In this document: positions 33,093 through 41,690 of the stretch, piece by piece | Position numbering within the stretch: the first letter of the stretch is position 1 | Layout: each line of letters begins with the position of its first letter | The notes under the pieces: model-generated | Seen by the model: the letters and a program-made list of their open reading frames with translations, nothing else | Database searches by the model: none | Told to the model about the DNA's origin: nothing | Source of the DNA: Pseudomonas sp. TH43 | GTDB lineage: Bacteria; Pseudomonadota; Gammaproteobacteria; Pseudomonadales; Pseudomonadaceae | DNA: 64,000 nt | Direction of reading: 5' to 3' | Assembly: GCF_016650635.1 (NCBI RefSeq) | Contig: NZ_JAEKFI010000003.1 | Location: 1,364,001 to 1,428,000, forward strand | Translations under genes and position numbers: made by a program

Positions 33093-34766
33093 ATGCTGGT
33101 GCACCTGTCCGTACACAACTACGCCATCGTTGAACATCTCGATCTTGAACTCGATCGCGGGATGAGCGTGATCACAGGGGAAACCGGCGCCGGCAAGTCG
33201 ATCATGCTTGACGCACTGGGCCTGGCCCTCGGCGATCGCGCCGACAGCGGCGTGGTTCGCCCTGGGGCCGACAAGGCCGATATTCTGGCGACCTTCGACC
33301 TGGTCGACATTCCCGAAGCCCACGCCTGGCTAGCCGAGCGCGATCTGGACATCGACGGCCCCTGCATCCTGCGCCGGGTCATCACTTCGGAAGGACGCTC
33401 GCGCGGCTATATCAATGGCACGCCCTGCCCGCTTGGCGATCTCAAGTCCCTCGGCGAATTGCTGATCGATATCCACAGCCAGCACGAACACCAATCGCTA
33501 CTTAAAACCGATACCCATCGCCGCTTGCTGGACGAATACGCGGGCGCCACGGATCTGGCCCGCCAGGTTCACCTGGCTGCCCAGCGCTGGCGCCAGACTC
33601 GCCAGGAACTGGAACGCCTCTCCAATTCGGGCGATGAGCAACGTGCTCGTCATCAATTGCTCAGCTACCAACTCGAAGAACTGGAAAATCTCGGCCTCGG
33701 CGATAACGAGCTCGAACAGCTGGAGCAGGAACACAAAAACCTGACCAACGCCGAAACCTTGCTGGGTATCTGCCGGCAAGTGGTTGAGCAGTGCAGCGAA
33801 AGCGACTCAGGCAATGTGCTGAACGCCCTGACCGCCAGTCTTAATCGCCTGTCGAGCGTAAACAACTCCGTCGGCGCCCTGGGCGAAGCCAGCAGCTTGC
33901 TGACCAGCGCACAGATTCAGGTAGAGGAAGCCGTCGGTGAACTCAATCGTTTCCTCGACAACTTCGATGCCGATCCGGCGCGCCTGCAATATCTGGAGGA
34001 GCGCCTCGACGCCATATATACGCTGGCGCGCAAACACCGGATCCAACCGACCGAGGTCGGGGAAATGCAGCAGAAACTGCTGGATGAAATCGAAACCCTC
34101 AATGCCAATGATGAATCCATCGAGCGGCTGGGTGAAGAGCTGGCATCCTTTGCCCGTCACTATCAGGAAAAGGCTCGGGAACTGAGTGATCTGCGCCATC
34201 AGGCGGCGGGCAGCCTTGCCAGCGCGGTGGAACAGGAGATCCAGCGCCTGGGCATGCCCGGTGGTCGTTTCACCATTGAGCTGCGCGCCAACAGCAGTGA
34301 CGAACTGCTGCCCAACGGTCTTGAGCAGGTCGAGTTGCTGGTCAGCGCCAACCCCGGCCAACCACTCAAAGCGCTGGCGAAAGTGGCATCGGGTGGTGAA
34401 CTGTCACGGATCAGCCTCGCGATTCAGGTCATCACCGCCCAAACATCCCGCGTACCGACTCTGGTATTCGACGAAGTGGACGTCGGCATTGGTGGCCCGA
34501 CAGCCGAAATTGTCGGTCAATTGTTGCGCCGGCTCGGCGAACGCGGCCAGGTACTGACCGTGACTCACTTGCCGCAAGTGGCGGCACAGGGTCACCAGCA
34601 TTTGTTCGTACACAAGGTACGTGGCGAGCAAGCAACGCACACCGCCGTGTCCAAACTGAGCAAGAACGATCGCATAGAAGAAGTGGCGCGGATGCTCGGC
34701 GGCATCGATCTGACCAAGGAATCCTTGGCTCACGCGAAAAAAATGGTCGTTACCGCCAAAGTTTAA
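33093..34766 (+). CDS. recN: DNA repair protein RecN (SMC-like)
   Basis: RecN is an SMC-family ATPase that acts early in double-strand-break repair. The 557-residue protein has Walker A GETGAGKS at 29-36, a central coiled-coil region (about 150-380) and the C-terminal signature/Walker B part with LVFDEVDVGIGG and the H-loop TVTHLPQVAA. The ATG at 33093 follows GGGAGCGG and gives the usual MLVHLSVHNYAIV. An overlapping LexA box explains its regulation. Confidence 0.97.
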   Translation: MLVHLSVHNYAIVEHLDLELDRGMSVITGETGAGKSIMLDALGLALGDRADSGVVRPGADKADILATFDLVDIPEAHAWLAERDLDIDGPCILRRVITSEGRSRGYINGTPCPLGDLKSLGELLIDIHSQHEHQSLLKTDTHRRLLDEYAGATDLARQVHLAAQRWRQTRQELERLSNSGDEQRARHQLLSYQLEELENLGLGDNELEQLEQEHKNLTNAETLLGICRQVVEQCSESDSGNVLNALTASLNRLSSVNNSVGALGEASSLLTSAQIQVEEAVGELNRFLDNFDADPARLQYLEERLDAIYTLARKHRIQPTEVGEMQQKLLDEIETLNANDESIERLGEELASFARHYQEKARELSDLRHQAAGSLASAVEQEIQRLGMPGGRFTIELRANSSDELLPNGLEQVELLVSANPGQPLKALAKVASGGELSRISLAIQVITAQTSRVPTLVFDEVDVGIGGPTAEIVGQLLRRLGERGQVLTVTHLPQVAAQGHQHLFVHKVRGEQATHTAVSKLSKNDRIEEVARMLGGIDLTKESLAHAKKMVVTAKV

Positions 34767-34788
34767 GATTCACATGCGACAGAAAGCA

Positions 34789-34814
34789 CGAAGGCGACCC
34801 TTGGGTCGCCTTCG
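34789..34814. terminator. Hairpin between convergent recN and fur
   Basis: CGAAGGCGACCC-TT-GGGTCGCCTTCG is a perfect 12-bp stem placed 22 bp after the recN stop and 34 bp after the fur stop. T-rich sequence (GTTCGTTTCG) follows on the plus strand only loosely. It probably terminates both transcripts. Confidence 0.75.
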
Positions 34815-34848
34815 TTCGTTTCGCGAACCTGAAATTCGCGCGACATGC

Positions 34849-35253
34849 TTACTTTTTCTTGCGTACGTACAGCACCAGGTTGTGATCTACCAACTCGACA
34901 CCGTGCTCCTCGGCAATTGCCTTCTGGAGTTTTTCGATTTCGATGCTGACGAATTCGACGACTTCACCGGTTTCCACGTTGACCATATGGTCGTGGTGGC
35001 CACCGTCGGCCAGTTCGAATACCGCGTGGCCGCCGTCGAAGTTGTGACGGACCACCAGGCCAGCCGCTTCGAACTGGGTCAGAACACGGTAGACCGTGGC
35101 CAGACCGACGTCCTCACCAGCTTCCATCAACGCCTTGTAGACGTCCTCGGCACTCATGTGACGCTGCTCGGTAGAGTCGAGCATTTGCAGGATCTTGACC
35201 CGTGGCAGGGTCACTTTGAGGCCGGCTTTGCGTAGTTCGCTATTTTCAACCAT
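34849..35253 (-). CDS. fur: Ferric uptake regulator Fur
   Basis: Fur represses iron-acquisition genes when bound to Fe(II). The 134-residue protein has an N-terminal winged helix (about 1-83) and the metal-site motif HHDHM at 86-90 with VNVETGEVVEF following. It contains no cysteine at all, so it lacks the CxxC structural zinc site of E. coli Fur, a feature of the Pseudomonas branch. It is divergent from bamE, the known fur-omlA arrangement. Confidence 0.97.
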   Translation of the reverse strand: MVENSELRKAGLKVTLPRVKILQMLDSTEQRHMSAEDVYKALMEAGEDVGLATVYRVLTQFEAAGLVVRHNFDGGHAVFELADGGHHDHMVNVETGEVVEFVSIEIEKLQKAIAEEHGVELVDHNLVLYVRKKK

Positions 35254-35276
35254 GGTTAGCTTTCTCGCGATGCTGC

Positions 35277-35305
35277 TTCGCAGCTTCTCTTAATGCGGGT
35301 ATGAT
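35277..35305 (+). promoter_or_regulatory. bamE (omlA) promoter
   Basis: TTCGCA (35277-35282) and TATGAT (35300-35305) are 17 bp apart, with transcription predicted near 35312 and the bamE ATG at 35351. The region also serves the divergent fur promoter. Confidence 0.55.
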
Positions 35306-35350
35306 CGGCGTTTACGTTGTCCCAGCCAAGATAGTGGAAGTCGCCCACCG

Positions 35351-35878
35351 ATGCAAAACACCAAGCTCTTGCTAACCAGTTTCACCTTTGTGGGACTGCT
35401 CGCACTCGCCGGTTGTTCATTCCCCGGGGTTTACAAAATCGACATCCAGCAGGGCAATGTCGTCACGCAGGACATGATAGACCAGTTACGCCCGGGAATG
35501 ACCCGGCCGCAAGTACGGTTTATCATGGGCAACCCTCTGCTTGTCGACACGTTCCATGCCGATCGCTGGGATTATCTGTACAGCCTGCAACCGGGTGGCG
35601 GTGAACGCCAACAGGAACGCGTCAGCGTTAATTTCAACTCAAACGACCAGCTTGTCAGCCTGTCCGGTGACTTCATGCCGGGCGTAAGCCGTGACGAAGC
35701 CATTCTCGGTAAGGACAGTGGCACTAGCGTGACCGCTCCTGCTGAAAACGCCGAGAAGCCAAAACCGGAAAAACCGGTCAAGCCAGGTTCCTTGCTGGAT
35801 CAGATCCAGAAGGATGTCGATGGTGTGGAAACCGTTCCGGTTCCAACGCCAGAGCCGCTGGATACCTCGCCGCAATAA
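35351..35878 (+). CDS. bamE: Outer-membrane assembly lipoprotein BamE (OmlA)
   Basis: BamE is a lipoprotein of the BAM complex that inserts outer-membrane beta-barrels. The 175-residue protein has a signal peptide with lipobox LALAGC and lipidated Cys22, then the SmpA/OmlA domain (about 25-115) with [31 protein letters not shown] sequence. The last 60 residues are a Pro/Lys/Glu-rich extension beyond the usual domain. In Pseudomonas the gene is called omlA and lies next to fur, as here. Confidence 0.95.
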   Translation: MQNTKLLLTSFTFVGLLALAGCSFPGVYKIDIQQGNVVTQDMIDQLRPGMTRPQVRFIMGNPLLVDTFHADRWDYLYSLQPGGGERQQERVSVNFNSNDQLVSLSGDFMPGVSRDEAILGKDSGTSVTAPAENAEKPKPEKPVKPGSLLDQIQKDVDGVETVPVPTPEPLDTSPQ

Positions 35879-35891
35879 TTTGCGACGCAAT

Positions 35892-35918
35892 AAAAAACCC
35901 GGAAATACCGGGTTTTTT
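35892..35918 (+). terminator. Terminator of bamE, likely bidirectional
   Basis: AAAAAACCCGG-AAATA-CCGGGTTTTTT lies 13 bp after the bamE stop and 21 bp past the convergent rnfH stop. The symmetric A and T runs allow use in both directions. Confidence 0.93.
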
Positions 35919-35939
35919 ATTGCCTGCCGTTTGGCCTTC

Positions 35940-36254
35940 TCAAAGATTTTTTGCTTTAGCCTCGGCAGCCTTGGCCGCACGCAAGCGTCGCACCTCTTTC
36001 GGATCGGCAAGCAATGGTCGGTAAATCTCAATGCGATCCCCCGGCTGAATGACTCGAGCGTCCGGGTCGGCAACTACTTTGCCGAAGATACCCAGCGGGC
36101 ACTCAGACAGATTCAGTTCGGGAAACTCGGCACCGATACCCGATGCGAGCACTGCAGCTCGAACCGTCATTCCCTGCGCCACACTGGCAGAACGCAAGAC
36201 CTGACGATCAACGGCCGCGTACACGACCTCTATCTCGATCATCGACTCAACCAT
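35940..36254 (-). CDS. rnfH: RnfH-family ubiquitin-like protein
   Basis: This is a 104-residue protein with the beta-grasp RnfH features: IEIEVVYA near the start, the CPLGIFGKVV middle and the VIQPGDRIEIYRPLLADPKEVRR end with a basic tail. The family is encoded beside ratA and is named for the Rnf complex, but its partner is not established. The ATG at 36254 overlaps the ratA stop by eight bases; a second ATG at 36242 is also possible. Confidence 0.88.
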   Translation of the reverse strand: MVESMIEIEVVYAAVDRQVLRSASVAQGMTVRAAVLASGIGAEFPELNLSECPLGIFGKVVADPDARVIQPGDRIEIYRPLLADPKEVRRLRAAKAAEAKAKNL

Positions 36255-36681
36255 GCATCTGCTTGGCACGCTGACAGAACGCATCCACCAGCGTATTCGC
36301 CGCCTGATTGAACAACGGCCCCAGCGTGGCGCGCACCAGCGGGCCGGCGTAATCGAACGACAGATCTAGGCTGATTTTGCAGGCCTTCTCATTCAACACC
36401 TTGAACACCCATACGCCGTGCAACTGATTGAACGGACCTTCTTCAAGGTTCATTTCAATCGACTGCCCCGGCACCAGCGTATTCCGCGTGACAAAATGCT
36501 GACTCAGACCACCCTTGGCCACGCCAACACTGGCGCGCATGTGCTCTGGTGAGCTCTCCAGAACCTCAGCGGCGGAGCACCACGGCAAAAACTCCGGGTA
36601 CCGCGCCACGTCGTTGACCAGGTCGTAAAGGAATTGCGCCGGATAAGGCAGCAGCGCTGATCGTTGAATATGTGTCGTCAT
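36247..36681 (-). CDS. ratA: RatA-type START/polyketide-cyclase protein
   Basis: The protein has 144 residues with the SRPBCC (START-like) fold pattern: FLYDLVNDVARYPEFLPWC near residues 17-35 and SFDYAGPLVRATLGPLFNQAANTLVDAFCQRA at the end. E. coli RatA has been described as a toxin binding the 50S subunit, and homologues as coenzyme-Q binding (Coq10); which applies here is open. It is coupled to rnfH. The ATG at 36681 gives the usual MTTHIQRSALLPY. Confidence 0.88.
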   Translation of the reverse strand: MTTHIQRSALLPYPAQFLYDLVNDVARYPEFLPWCSAAEVLESSPEHMRASVGVAKGGLSQHFVTRNTLVPGQSIEMNLEEGPFNQLHGVWVFKVLNEKACKISLDLSFDYAGPLVRATLGPLFNQAANTLVDAFCQRAKQMHG

Positions 36682-36688
36682 GTAAGCG

Positions 36689-38092
36689 TCACTTCCAGAG
36701 CTGGGTGGCAAACACTACAAGAATGCCGATGGGCGCCACATAGCGCATCAAGAACAAAGACAAGGCAAACAGTGCCGGATTACGAATCGACAACTCGTCA
36801 CGCACCGCTTCACGCCCCATCACCCATCCGGCAAACAGCACGAAACACAGGCCACCGAGCGGCAACATGATCCGCGAAGTGAAGAAATCGATCACGCCAA
36901 AGAAGTCCAGACCGCTCTTCGCTCCCCATTGGTAGAGGTGGAACATCCCGCCTTCGTTCACGAAAAATTTGGCTTCCTTCCAGATATTGAAGGAAAACAC
37001 GGTCCCCAAACCGACGAACCAGCAAGTGAACGCCAACCAGAACGTCACCCAGGCGCGACTGACTTTGGTGCGTTCAACCAGGTAAGCGACCATCGGCTCA
37101 AGCAGGGAAATTGCCGAACTCCATGCCGCAACGGCAACCAGCACGAAGAATACAACGCCCATCAATTGACCAAACGCCACGTTACCAAAGGCAAATGGCA
37201 GGCTGACGAACATCAGGCCCGGGCCCTCACTCGGGTTCAGGCCGGCAGCGAAAACAATCGGAAACAAGGCCAGACCGGCGACCAGTGAAACAAACGTATC
37301 CAGCAGCGCCACACCGACAACCGTGCCGGACAGCGACGCGTTCTTCGGCATGTAAGCGCCGTAGATCATGATCGAGCCCACACCCACGCTGAGCGAGAAG
37401 AACGCGTGACCCATGGCGGGCAGCAAACCATCGAGCACCTTTTCCGGATGGAAGTCGAACATGAAATGCACGCCTTCCATGAAATGCCCGGTGGTCATGC
37501 TGTAACCCAGCAGCACCAGAATCATCACGAACAGCAACGGCATCATGATGCGCAGGCTGCGTTCAAGGCCGGCAACCACGCCTTTGGCGATCACAAACGC
37601 CGACAACAGCATAAAAATCGTGTGCCAAAGTGTCAGACGCCACGGATTGGAGATGACATTACCGAAATAGGCACCGACCTGATCGGCCGTGACGCCCTGA
37701 AAATCACCACGCCCCATATCAATGATGTAATCCAGCGACCAACCGCCGACCACACTATAGAAAGACAGAATCAGCAATGCCGTGATCATCCCGGCAAACG
37801 CACCCCACGACCACTTGGCCGAGTGCCCCGCCTCGATCGCCAGCACCTTCAAAGCGTTGGCCGGACTCTGCCGGGCGCGCCGGCCTATCAGGGTTTCAGC
37901 CAGCATGACCGGAATGCCGATCAGTGCGATACATGCCAGAAACATCAGTACAAACGCACCGCCGCCGTAGACCCCGACCATGTAGGGGAACTTCCAGATA
38001 CTACCCAGCCCCACGGCCGAACCGGTCGCGGCGAATATGAAAACCCAGCGGCTAGCCCAACTGCCGTGGACAGAAACCTTGTCTGTCGACAT
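36689..38092 (-). CDS. Sodium-dependent transporter, NSS (SNF) family
   Basis: This is a 467-residue polytopic inner-membrane protein with about 11-12 membrane segments. The first segment carries the family signature GSAVGLGSIWKFPYMVG (about residues 24-40), where sodium and substrate bind in LeuT-like transporters. The substrate (amino acid or amine) cannot be told from sequence. It stops 7 bp before ratA on the same strand and is divergent from smpB, so it appears to be inserted between the otherwise paired smpB and ratA-rnfH. Confidence 0.9.
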   Translation of the reverse strand: MSTDKVSVHGSWASRWVFIFAATGSAVGLGSIWKFPYMVGVYGGGAFVLMFLACIALIGIPVMLAETLIGRRARQSPANALKVLAIEAGHSAKWSWGAFAGMITALLILSFYSVVGGWSLDYIIDMGRGDFQGVTADQVGAYFGNVISNPWRLTLWHTIFMLLSAFVIAKGVVAGLERSLRIMMPLLFVMILVLLGYSMTTGHFMEGVHFMFDFHPEKVLDGLLPAMGHAFFSLSVGVGSIMIYGAYMPKNASLSGTVVGVALLDTFVSLVAGLALFPIVFAAGLNPSEGPGLMFVSLPFAFGNVAFGQLMGVVFFVLVAVAAWSSAISLLEPMVAYLVERTKVSRAWVTFWLAFTCWFVGLGTVFSFNIWKEAKFFVNEGGMFHLYQWGAKSGLDFFGVIDFFTSRIMLPLGGLCFVLFAGWVMGREAVRDELSIRNPALFALSLFLMRYVAPIGILVVFATQLWK

Positions 38093-38196
38093 CGTTTATC
38101 ACGCCCAAGCGTTAGAAAAAGAGGCCGCATTGTCCGGGATTCACTCAACCTGCTCAAGCACGCAGCATCACCGTAGCCGACAGCGGAACAACTCCA

Positions 38197-38202
38197 TATA
38201 AT
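38197..38202 (+). promoter_or_regulatory. Consensus -10 element very close to the smpB start
   Basis: TATAAT at 38197-38202 ends only nine bases before the smpB ATG at 38212, and no Shine-Dalgarno sequence lies between (GCCGCCCCT). If used, the mRNA would start within about 3-5 bases of the ATG. No good -35 is evident 16-18 bp upstream. Confidence 0.5.
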
Positions 38203-38211
38203 GCCGCCCCT

Positions 38212-38694
38212 ATGGCTAAACAGAAGAAACACCCAACAGGGACCATCGCGCAGAATAAAAAGGCGCGACACGATTACTTCATCGAGCATAAGTTCGAGGC
38301 TGGTCTGGTCCTGGCCGGCTGGGAAGTAAAAAGTCTGCGGGCAAGCAAGCTACAGCTGGTTGACAGCTACGTACTGCTCAAGGATGGCGAAGCATGGCTA
38401 CTGGGTAGCCATATCACGCCTCTGATGACCGCAAGCACCCACGTCATTGCCGACCCGGTGCGTACCCGTAAATTGCTGCTCAACCGCCGCGAGCTGGAAA
38501 AGCTTGCAGCGATGGTGCAGCAAAAGGGTTACGCCTGCGTCTGCTTGTCCTGGTACTGGAGCAAGCACATGGTCAAGTGCGAGATCGCTCTGGGCAAGGG
38601 CAAGAAGGAATACGACAAGCGTGACACCGAGCGTGAACGCGATGCCGGACGTGAGCTGCAACGCGCTGTGCGCAACAAGGGCAAGGAAGATTAA
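38212..38694 (+). CDS. smpB: SsrA-binding protein SmpB
   Basis: SmpB binds tmRNA and delivers it to stalled ribosomes. The protein has 160 residues with the OB-fold motifs [17 protein letters not shown] and GWEVKSLRA, and the basic C-terminal tail [25 protein letters not shown] that occupies the empty mRNA channel. Its RNA partner ssrA lies about 10 kb downstream in the same window. The start has no ribosome site and is close to a -10 element. Confidence 0.97.
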   Translation: MAKQKKHPTGTIAQNKKARHDYFIEHKFEAGLVLAGWEVKSLRASKLQLVDSYVLLKDGEAWLLGSHITPLMTASTHVIADPVRTRKLLLNRRELEKLAAMVQQKGYACVCLSWYWSKHMVKCEIALGKGKKEYDKRDTERERDAGRELQRAVRNKGKED

Positions 38695-38717
38695 TTTCTT
38701 CTGCCTTTAGGCCGTAT

Positions 38718-38783
38718 TCGCGAGCAGGCTCGTTCCCACATTCTGGAATGCATTTCAAATGTGGGAGCGACTCTGCTCGCGAA
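38718..38783. repeat. REP doublet downstream of smpB
   Basis: TTCGCGAGCAGGCTCGTTCC at 38718-38737 (continuing CACA) faces TGTGGGAGCGACTCTGCTCG from 38760. It is the same family as at 4087 and 60528, in the opposite orientation (tail to tail). Confidence 0.9.
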
Positions 38784-38815
38784 AGCTATTGCAGCATCAG
38801 CACAGAAACAACTGA

Positions 38816-39583
38816 TCACATCCCCTTGCGCCGCTCCGCCCGAGCCATGCGCTGAACTTCCTGCCGCACTTCTTCCAGCACTTCCTGCACATACAGAATG
38901 TGTCTGCTGGAGACTTCCCTTGCCTGCTCAGTGCGCCCCTCGATAATCGCCAGGTACAATTCCCGGTGCTGTGTGATCAGCATGTCGCGGGTTTCCGTGC
39001 GCTGTTTGTACATGCCACCGATGTTGGTCACGACATTGCGCTTGAGCAGATCGAACAGCCCGCGAATGGTGTGCAGCAACACCGCGTTATGACTGGCCTC
39101 GGCAATCGCCAGATGGAATTTCGCGTCCGCCGCGCCCTCCTCCACTCGACTCACTTCATCATGCCGCGAATAGCAATCCTGCAGCTCTTCGAACGCGGCG
39201 GTGAGCCGCTCGCGATCTACGTCTGTTGCGCGTAATGCCGCGTAATAGGCGCACGATGCCTCCAAAGTGTGCCGAAACTCCAACAAGTCCCGTTGCGCCT
39301 CAGGGTTGCTTTCAAGCAATTGCAGCAATGGATCGCTGAACGTCGAGCCCAGGCTTTCCACCACGTAGTTGCCACCGCCCTGACGACTGACCAGCAAGCC
39401 TTTGGCTGCCAGTTTCTGAATTGCCTCGCGCAACGACGGGCGTGATACGCCGAACTGCTCGGCCAGCGCGCGCTCCGCCGGAAGCCGCTCACCGGACTTC
39501 AGCGTGCCCTCAAGGATCATCCCCTCGAGTCGCTCGACAATATCGTCAGACAAACGGCGCTGACGTATCTGATCAAACCCCAT
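38816..39583 (-). CDS. lldR: LldR, lactate-responsive GntR/FadR-family regulator
   Basis: The 255-residue protein has an N-terminal winged helix-turn-helix (about 10-75, with LPAERALAEQFGVSRPSLREAIQKLAAKGLL) and a C-terminal all-helical FCD ligand domain (about 100-235) carrying the D-x3-H metal-site pattern in DAKFHLAIAEASHN. It is divergent from lldP and should repress it until lactate binds. An LldR/FadR-type operator is visible before lldP. A REP doublet separates it from smpB. Confidence 0.94.
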   Translation of the reverse strand: MGFDQIRQRRLSDDIVERLEGMILEGTLKSGERLPAERALAEQFGVSRPSLREAIQKLAAKGLLVSRQGGGNYVVESLGSTFSDPLLQLLESNPEAQRDLLEFRHTLEASCAYYAALRATDVDRERLTAAFEELQDCYSRHDEVSRVEEGAADAKFHLAIAEASHNAVLLHTIRGLFDLLKRNVVTNIGGMYKQRTETRDMLITQHRELYLAIIEGRTEQAREVSSRHILYVQEVLEEVRQEVQRMARAERRKGM

Positions 39584-39730
39584 AACTCATTTCTCCACGA
39601 GCCCGACCGCTCGCCGGGCTCTCTATTCTGGCCTATCGGCGCCCTGCCGACACCTATCAGACACCACTTCGCAAAACCGGATCAGTTGCCTTCTGCACCG
39701 CTGATTCGACAAAAGTTTCAGAGCGACAAA

Positions 39731-39794
39731 TTGACACACCGACATCAAGGCTTTTACCCTAGCCAACAGCGATTGTAAATTGGTATTACCAATT
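39731..39794 (+). promoter_or_regulatory. lldP promoter and LldR operator
   Basis: TTGACA (39731-39736) and TACCCT (39755-39760), 18 bp apart, form a likely promoter. AATTGGTATTACCAATT at 39778-39794 is a perfect palindrome with the TGGT-N3-ACCA core of FadR-family regulators, close to the E. coli LldR site. It would sit just downstream of the start point and block elongation or clearance. Confidence 0.85.
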
Positions 39795-39845
39795 ATCCAA
39801 GAACGCTGACAGTGCCTGACCAACAACAATTAGGGGCCACCCCAT

Positions 39846-41540
39846 ATGCAAACCTGGCAACAGCTCTACAGCCCGCTCGGCAGTCTCGGCGTCTCCGCAC
39901 TCGCGGCCGTCATTCCCATCGTGTTCTTTTTTCTCGCGCTGGCGGTGTTCCGCCTCAAAGGCCATGTGGCCGGCAGCATCACCCTCGCCCTGTCGATTGC
40001 CGTGGCGATCTTCGCGTTCCATATGCCGGTAGACATGGCCTTCGCCGCGGCCGGTTACGGCTTCGCCTACGGTCTGTGGCCGATTGCATGGATCATTGTC
40101 GCAGCGGTATTCCTCTACAAACTGACGGTCAAAAGTGGTCAATTCGAGGTCATCCGCAGTTCGGTGTTATCGATTACTGACGACCAGCGCCTGCAAGTGC
40201 TGCTGATCGGTTTCTGCTTCGGTGCGTTCCTGGAAGGTGCTGCCGGGTTCGGCGCGCCAGTGGCAATTACTGCTGCTCTCCTCGTCGGACTGGGCTTCAA
40301 CCCGCTATACGCCGCCGGCCTGTGCCTGATTGCCAACACCGCACCGGTGGCGTTCGGCGCTTTGGGGATTCCGATTATCGTCGCCGGCCAAGTCACCGGC
40401 ATCGACGCGTTCAAGATCGGCGCCATGACCGGTCGCCAACTGCCACTGCTGTCGCTGTTCGTGCCGTTCTGGCTGATATTCATGATGGACGGCCTGCGCG
40501 GCGTTCGTGAAACCTGGCCGGCCGCACTGGTCGCAGGCCTGAGCTTCGCCATCACTCAATACTTCACCTCGAACTTCATCGGCCCGGAACTGCCGGACAT
40601 CACCTCGGCACTGGCCAGCCTGATTTCGCTGACCTTGTTCCTGAAAATCTGGCAGCCGAAACGCACCGCAGGCGCGCAAATCGCAGGTGCCACGTCGAGC
40701 GCAGCGATCACCGCCAGCGTCGGTGGTTTCGGCCAGAAGCGCAGCACCGTGGCTTCGCCTTACAGCCTCGGGGAAATTTTCAAAGCCTGGTCGCCGTTCC
40801 TGATCCTCACCGTGCTAGTCACCATCTGGACCCTGAAGCCATTCAAGGCAATGTTCGCCGCTGGCGGCTCGATGTACAGCTGGGTGTTCAACTTCGCGAT
40901 CCCGCACCTTGATCAATTGGTCATCAAGACGGCACCGATCGTCGCCGCTCCGACTGCGATTCCAGCCGTGTTCAAGCTCGACCCGATTTCCGCGACCGGT
41001 ACAGCGATTTTCTTCTCCGCGCTGATCTCGATGCTGGTGCTGAAGATCAATTTCAAAATTGGTCTTACCACTTTGAAAGAAACCTTCTACGAACTGCGCT
41101 GGCCTATTCTGTCGATCGGCATGGTGTTGGCCTTCGCCTTCGTCACCAACTATTCCGGCATGTCATCAACCCTGGCACTGGTGCTGGCCGGAACCGGCGC
41201 AGCGTTCCCGTTCTTCTCGCCATTCCTCGGCTGGCTCGGCGTGTTCCTCACCGGTTCCGATACCTCGTCCAACGCCCTGTTCAGTTCGCTGCAAGCGACC
41301 ACTGCGCACCAGATTGGCGTCAACGACACTCTGCTGGTGGCGGCGAATACCAGTGGCGGCGTGACCGGCAAAATGATTTCGCCACAATCGATCGCTGTGG
41401 CCTGCGCAGCAACCGGTCTGGTCGGCAAGGAATCCGATCTGTTCCGCTTCACCCTCAAGCACAGCCTATTCTTTGCAACGATTGTCGGCCTGATCACCTT
41501 GGCTCAGGCCTACTGGTTCACCGGCATGCTGGTGCACTAA
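39846..41540 (+). CDS. lldP: L-lactate permease
   Basis: LldP is a proton-coupled lactate/glycolate importer of the inner membrane. The 564-residue protein has 12-14 membrane segments and the family phrases [18 protein letters not shown] near residue 125 and [19 protein letters not shown] near 470. It heads the lactate operon and is preceded by the LldR operator. A 150-bp spacer with a long hairpin separates it from lldE. Confidence 0.96.
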   Translation: MQTWQQLYSPLGSLGVSALAAVIPIVFFFLALAVFRLKGHVAGSITLALSIAVAIFAFHMPVDMAFAAAGYGFAYGLWPIAWIIVAAVFLYKLTVKSGQFEVIRSSVLSITDDQRLQVLLIGFCFGAFLEGAAGFGAPVAITAALLVGLGFNPLYAAGLCLIANTAPVAFGALGIPIIVAGQVTGIDAFKIGAMTGRQLPLLSLFVPFWLIFMMDGLRGVRETWPAALVAGLSFAITQYFTSNFIGPELPDITSALASLISLTLFLKIWQPKRTAGAQIAGATSSAAITASVGGFGQKRSTVASPYSLGEIFKAWSPFLILTVLVTIWTLKPFKAMFAAGGSMYSWVFNFAIPHLDQLVIKTAPIVAAPTAIPAVFKLDPISATGTAIFFSALISMLVLKINFKIGLTTLKETFYELRWPILSIGMVLAFAFVTNYSGMSSTLALVLAGTGAAFPFFSPFLGWLGVFLTGSDTSSNALFSSLQATTAHQIGVNDTLLVAANTSGGVTGKMISPQSIAVACAATGLVGKESDLFRFTLKHSLFFATIVGLITLAQAYWFTGMLVH

Positions 41541-41613
41541 ACCTTCACGCAACACGGATAAAACCGACGCTGGTTCGTGATTCCGGCGTCAGCAATTCAC
41601 AACCCGGTCTGTA

Positions 41614-41651
41614 AGGCTGCTGAAAGCAACGTTCTCTATATTCAGCAGCCT
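41614..41651 (+). promoter_or_regulatory. Hairpin between lldP and lldE
   Basis: AGGCTGCTGAA (41614-41624) and TTCAGCAGCCT (41641-41651) form a perfect 11-bp stem with a 16-nt loop. No T-run follows. It may be an mRNA processing or stability site separating the permease from the dehydrogenase messages. Confidence 0.65.
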
Positions 41652-41690
41652 CAACGGACGGATAACCGGGCCCACCCGGAGACACGCCTG

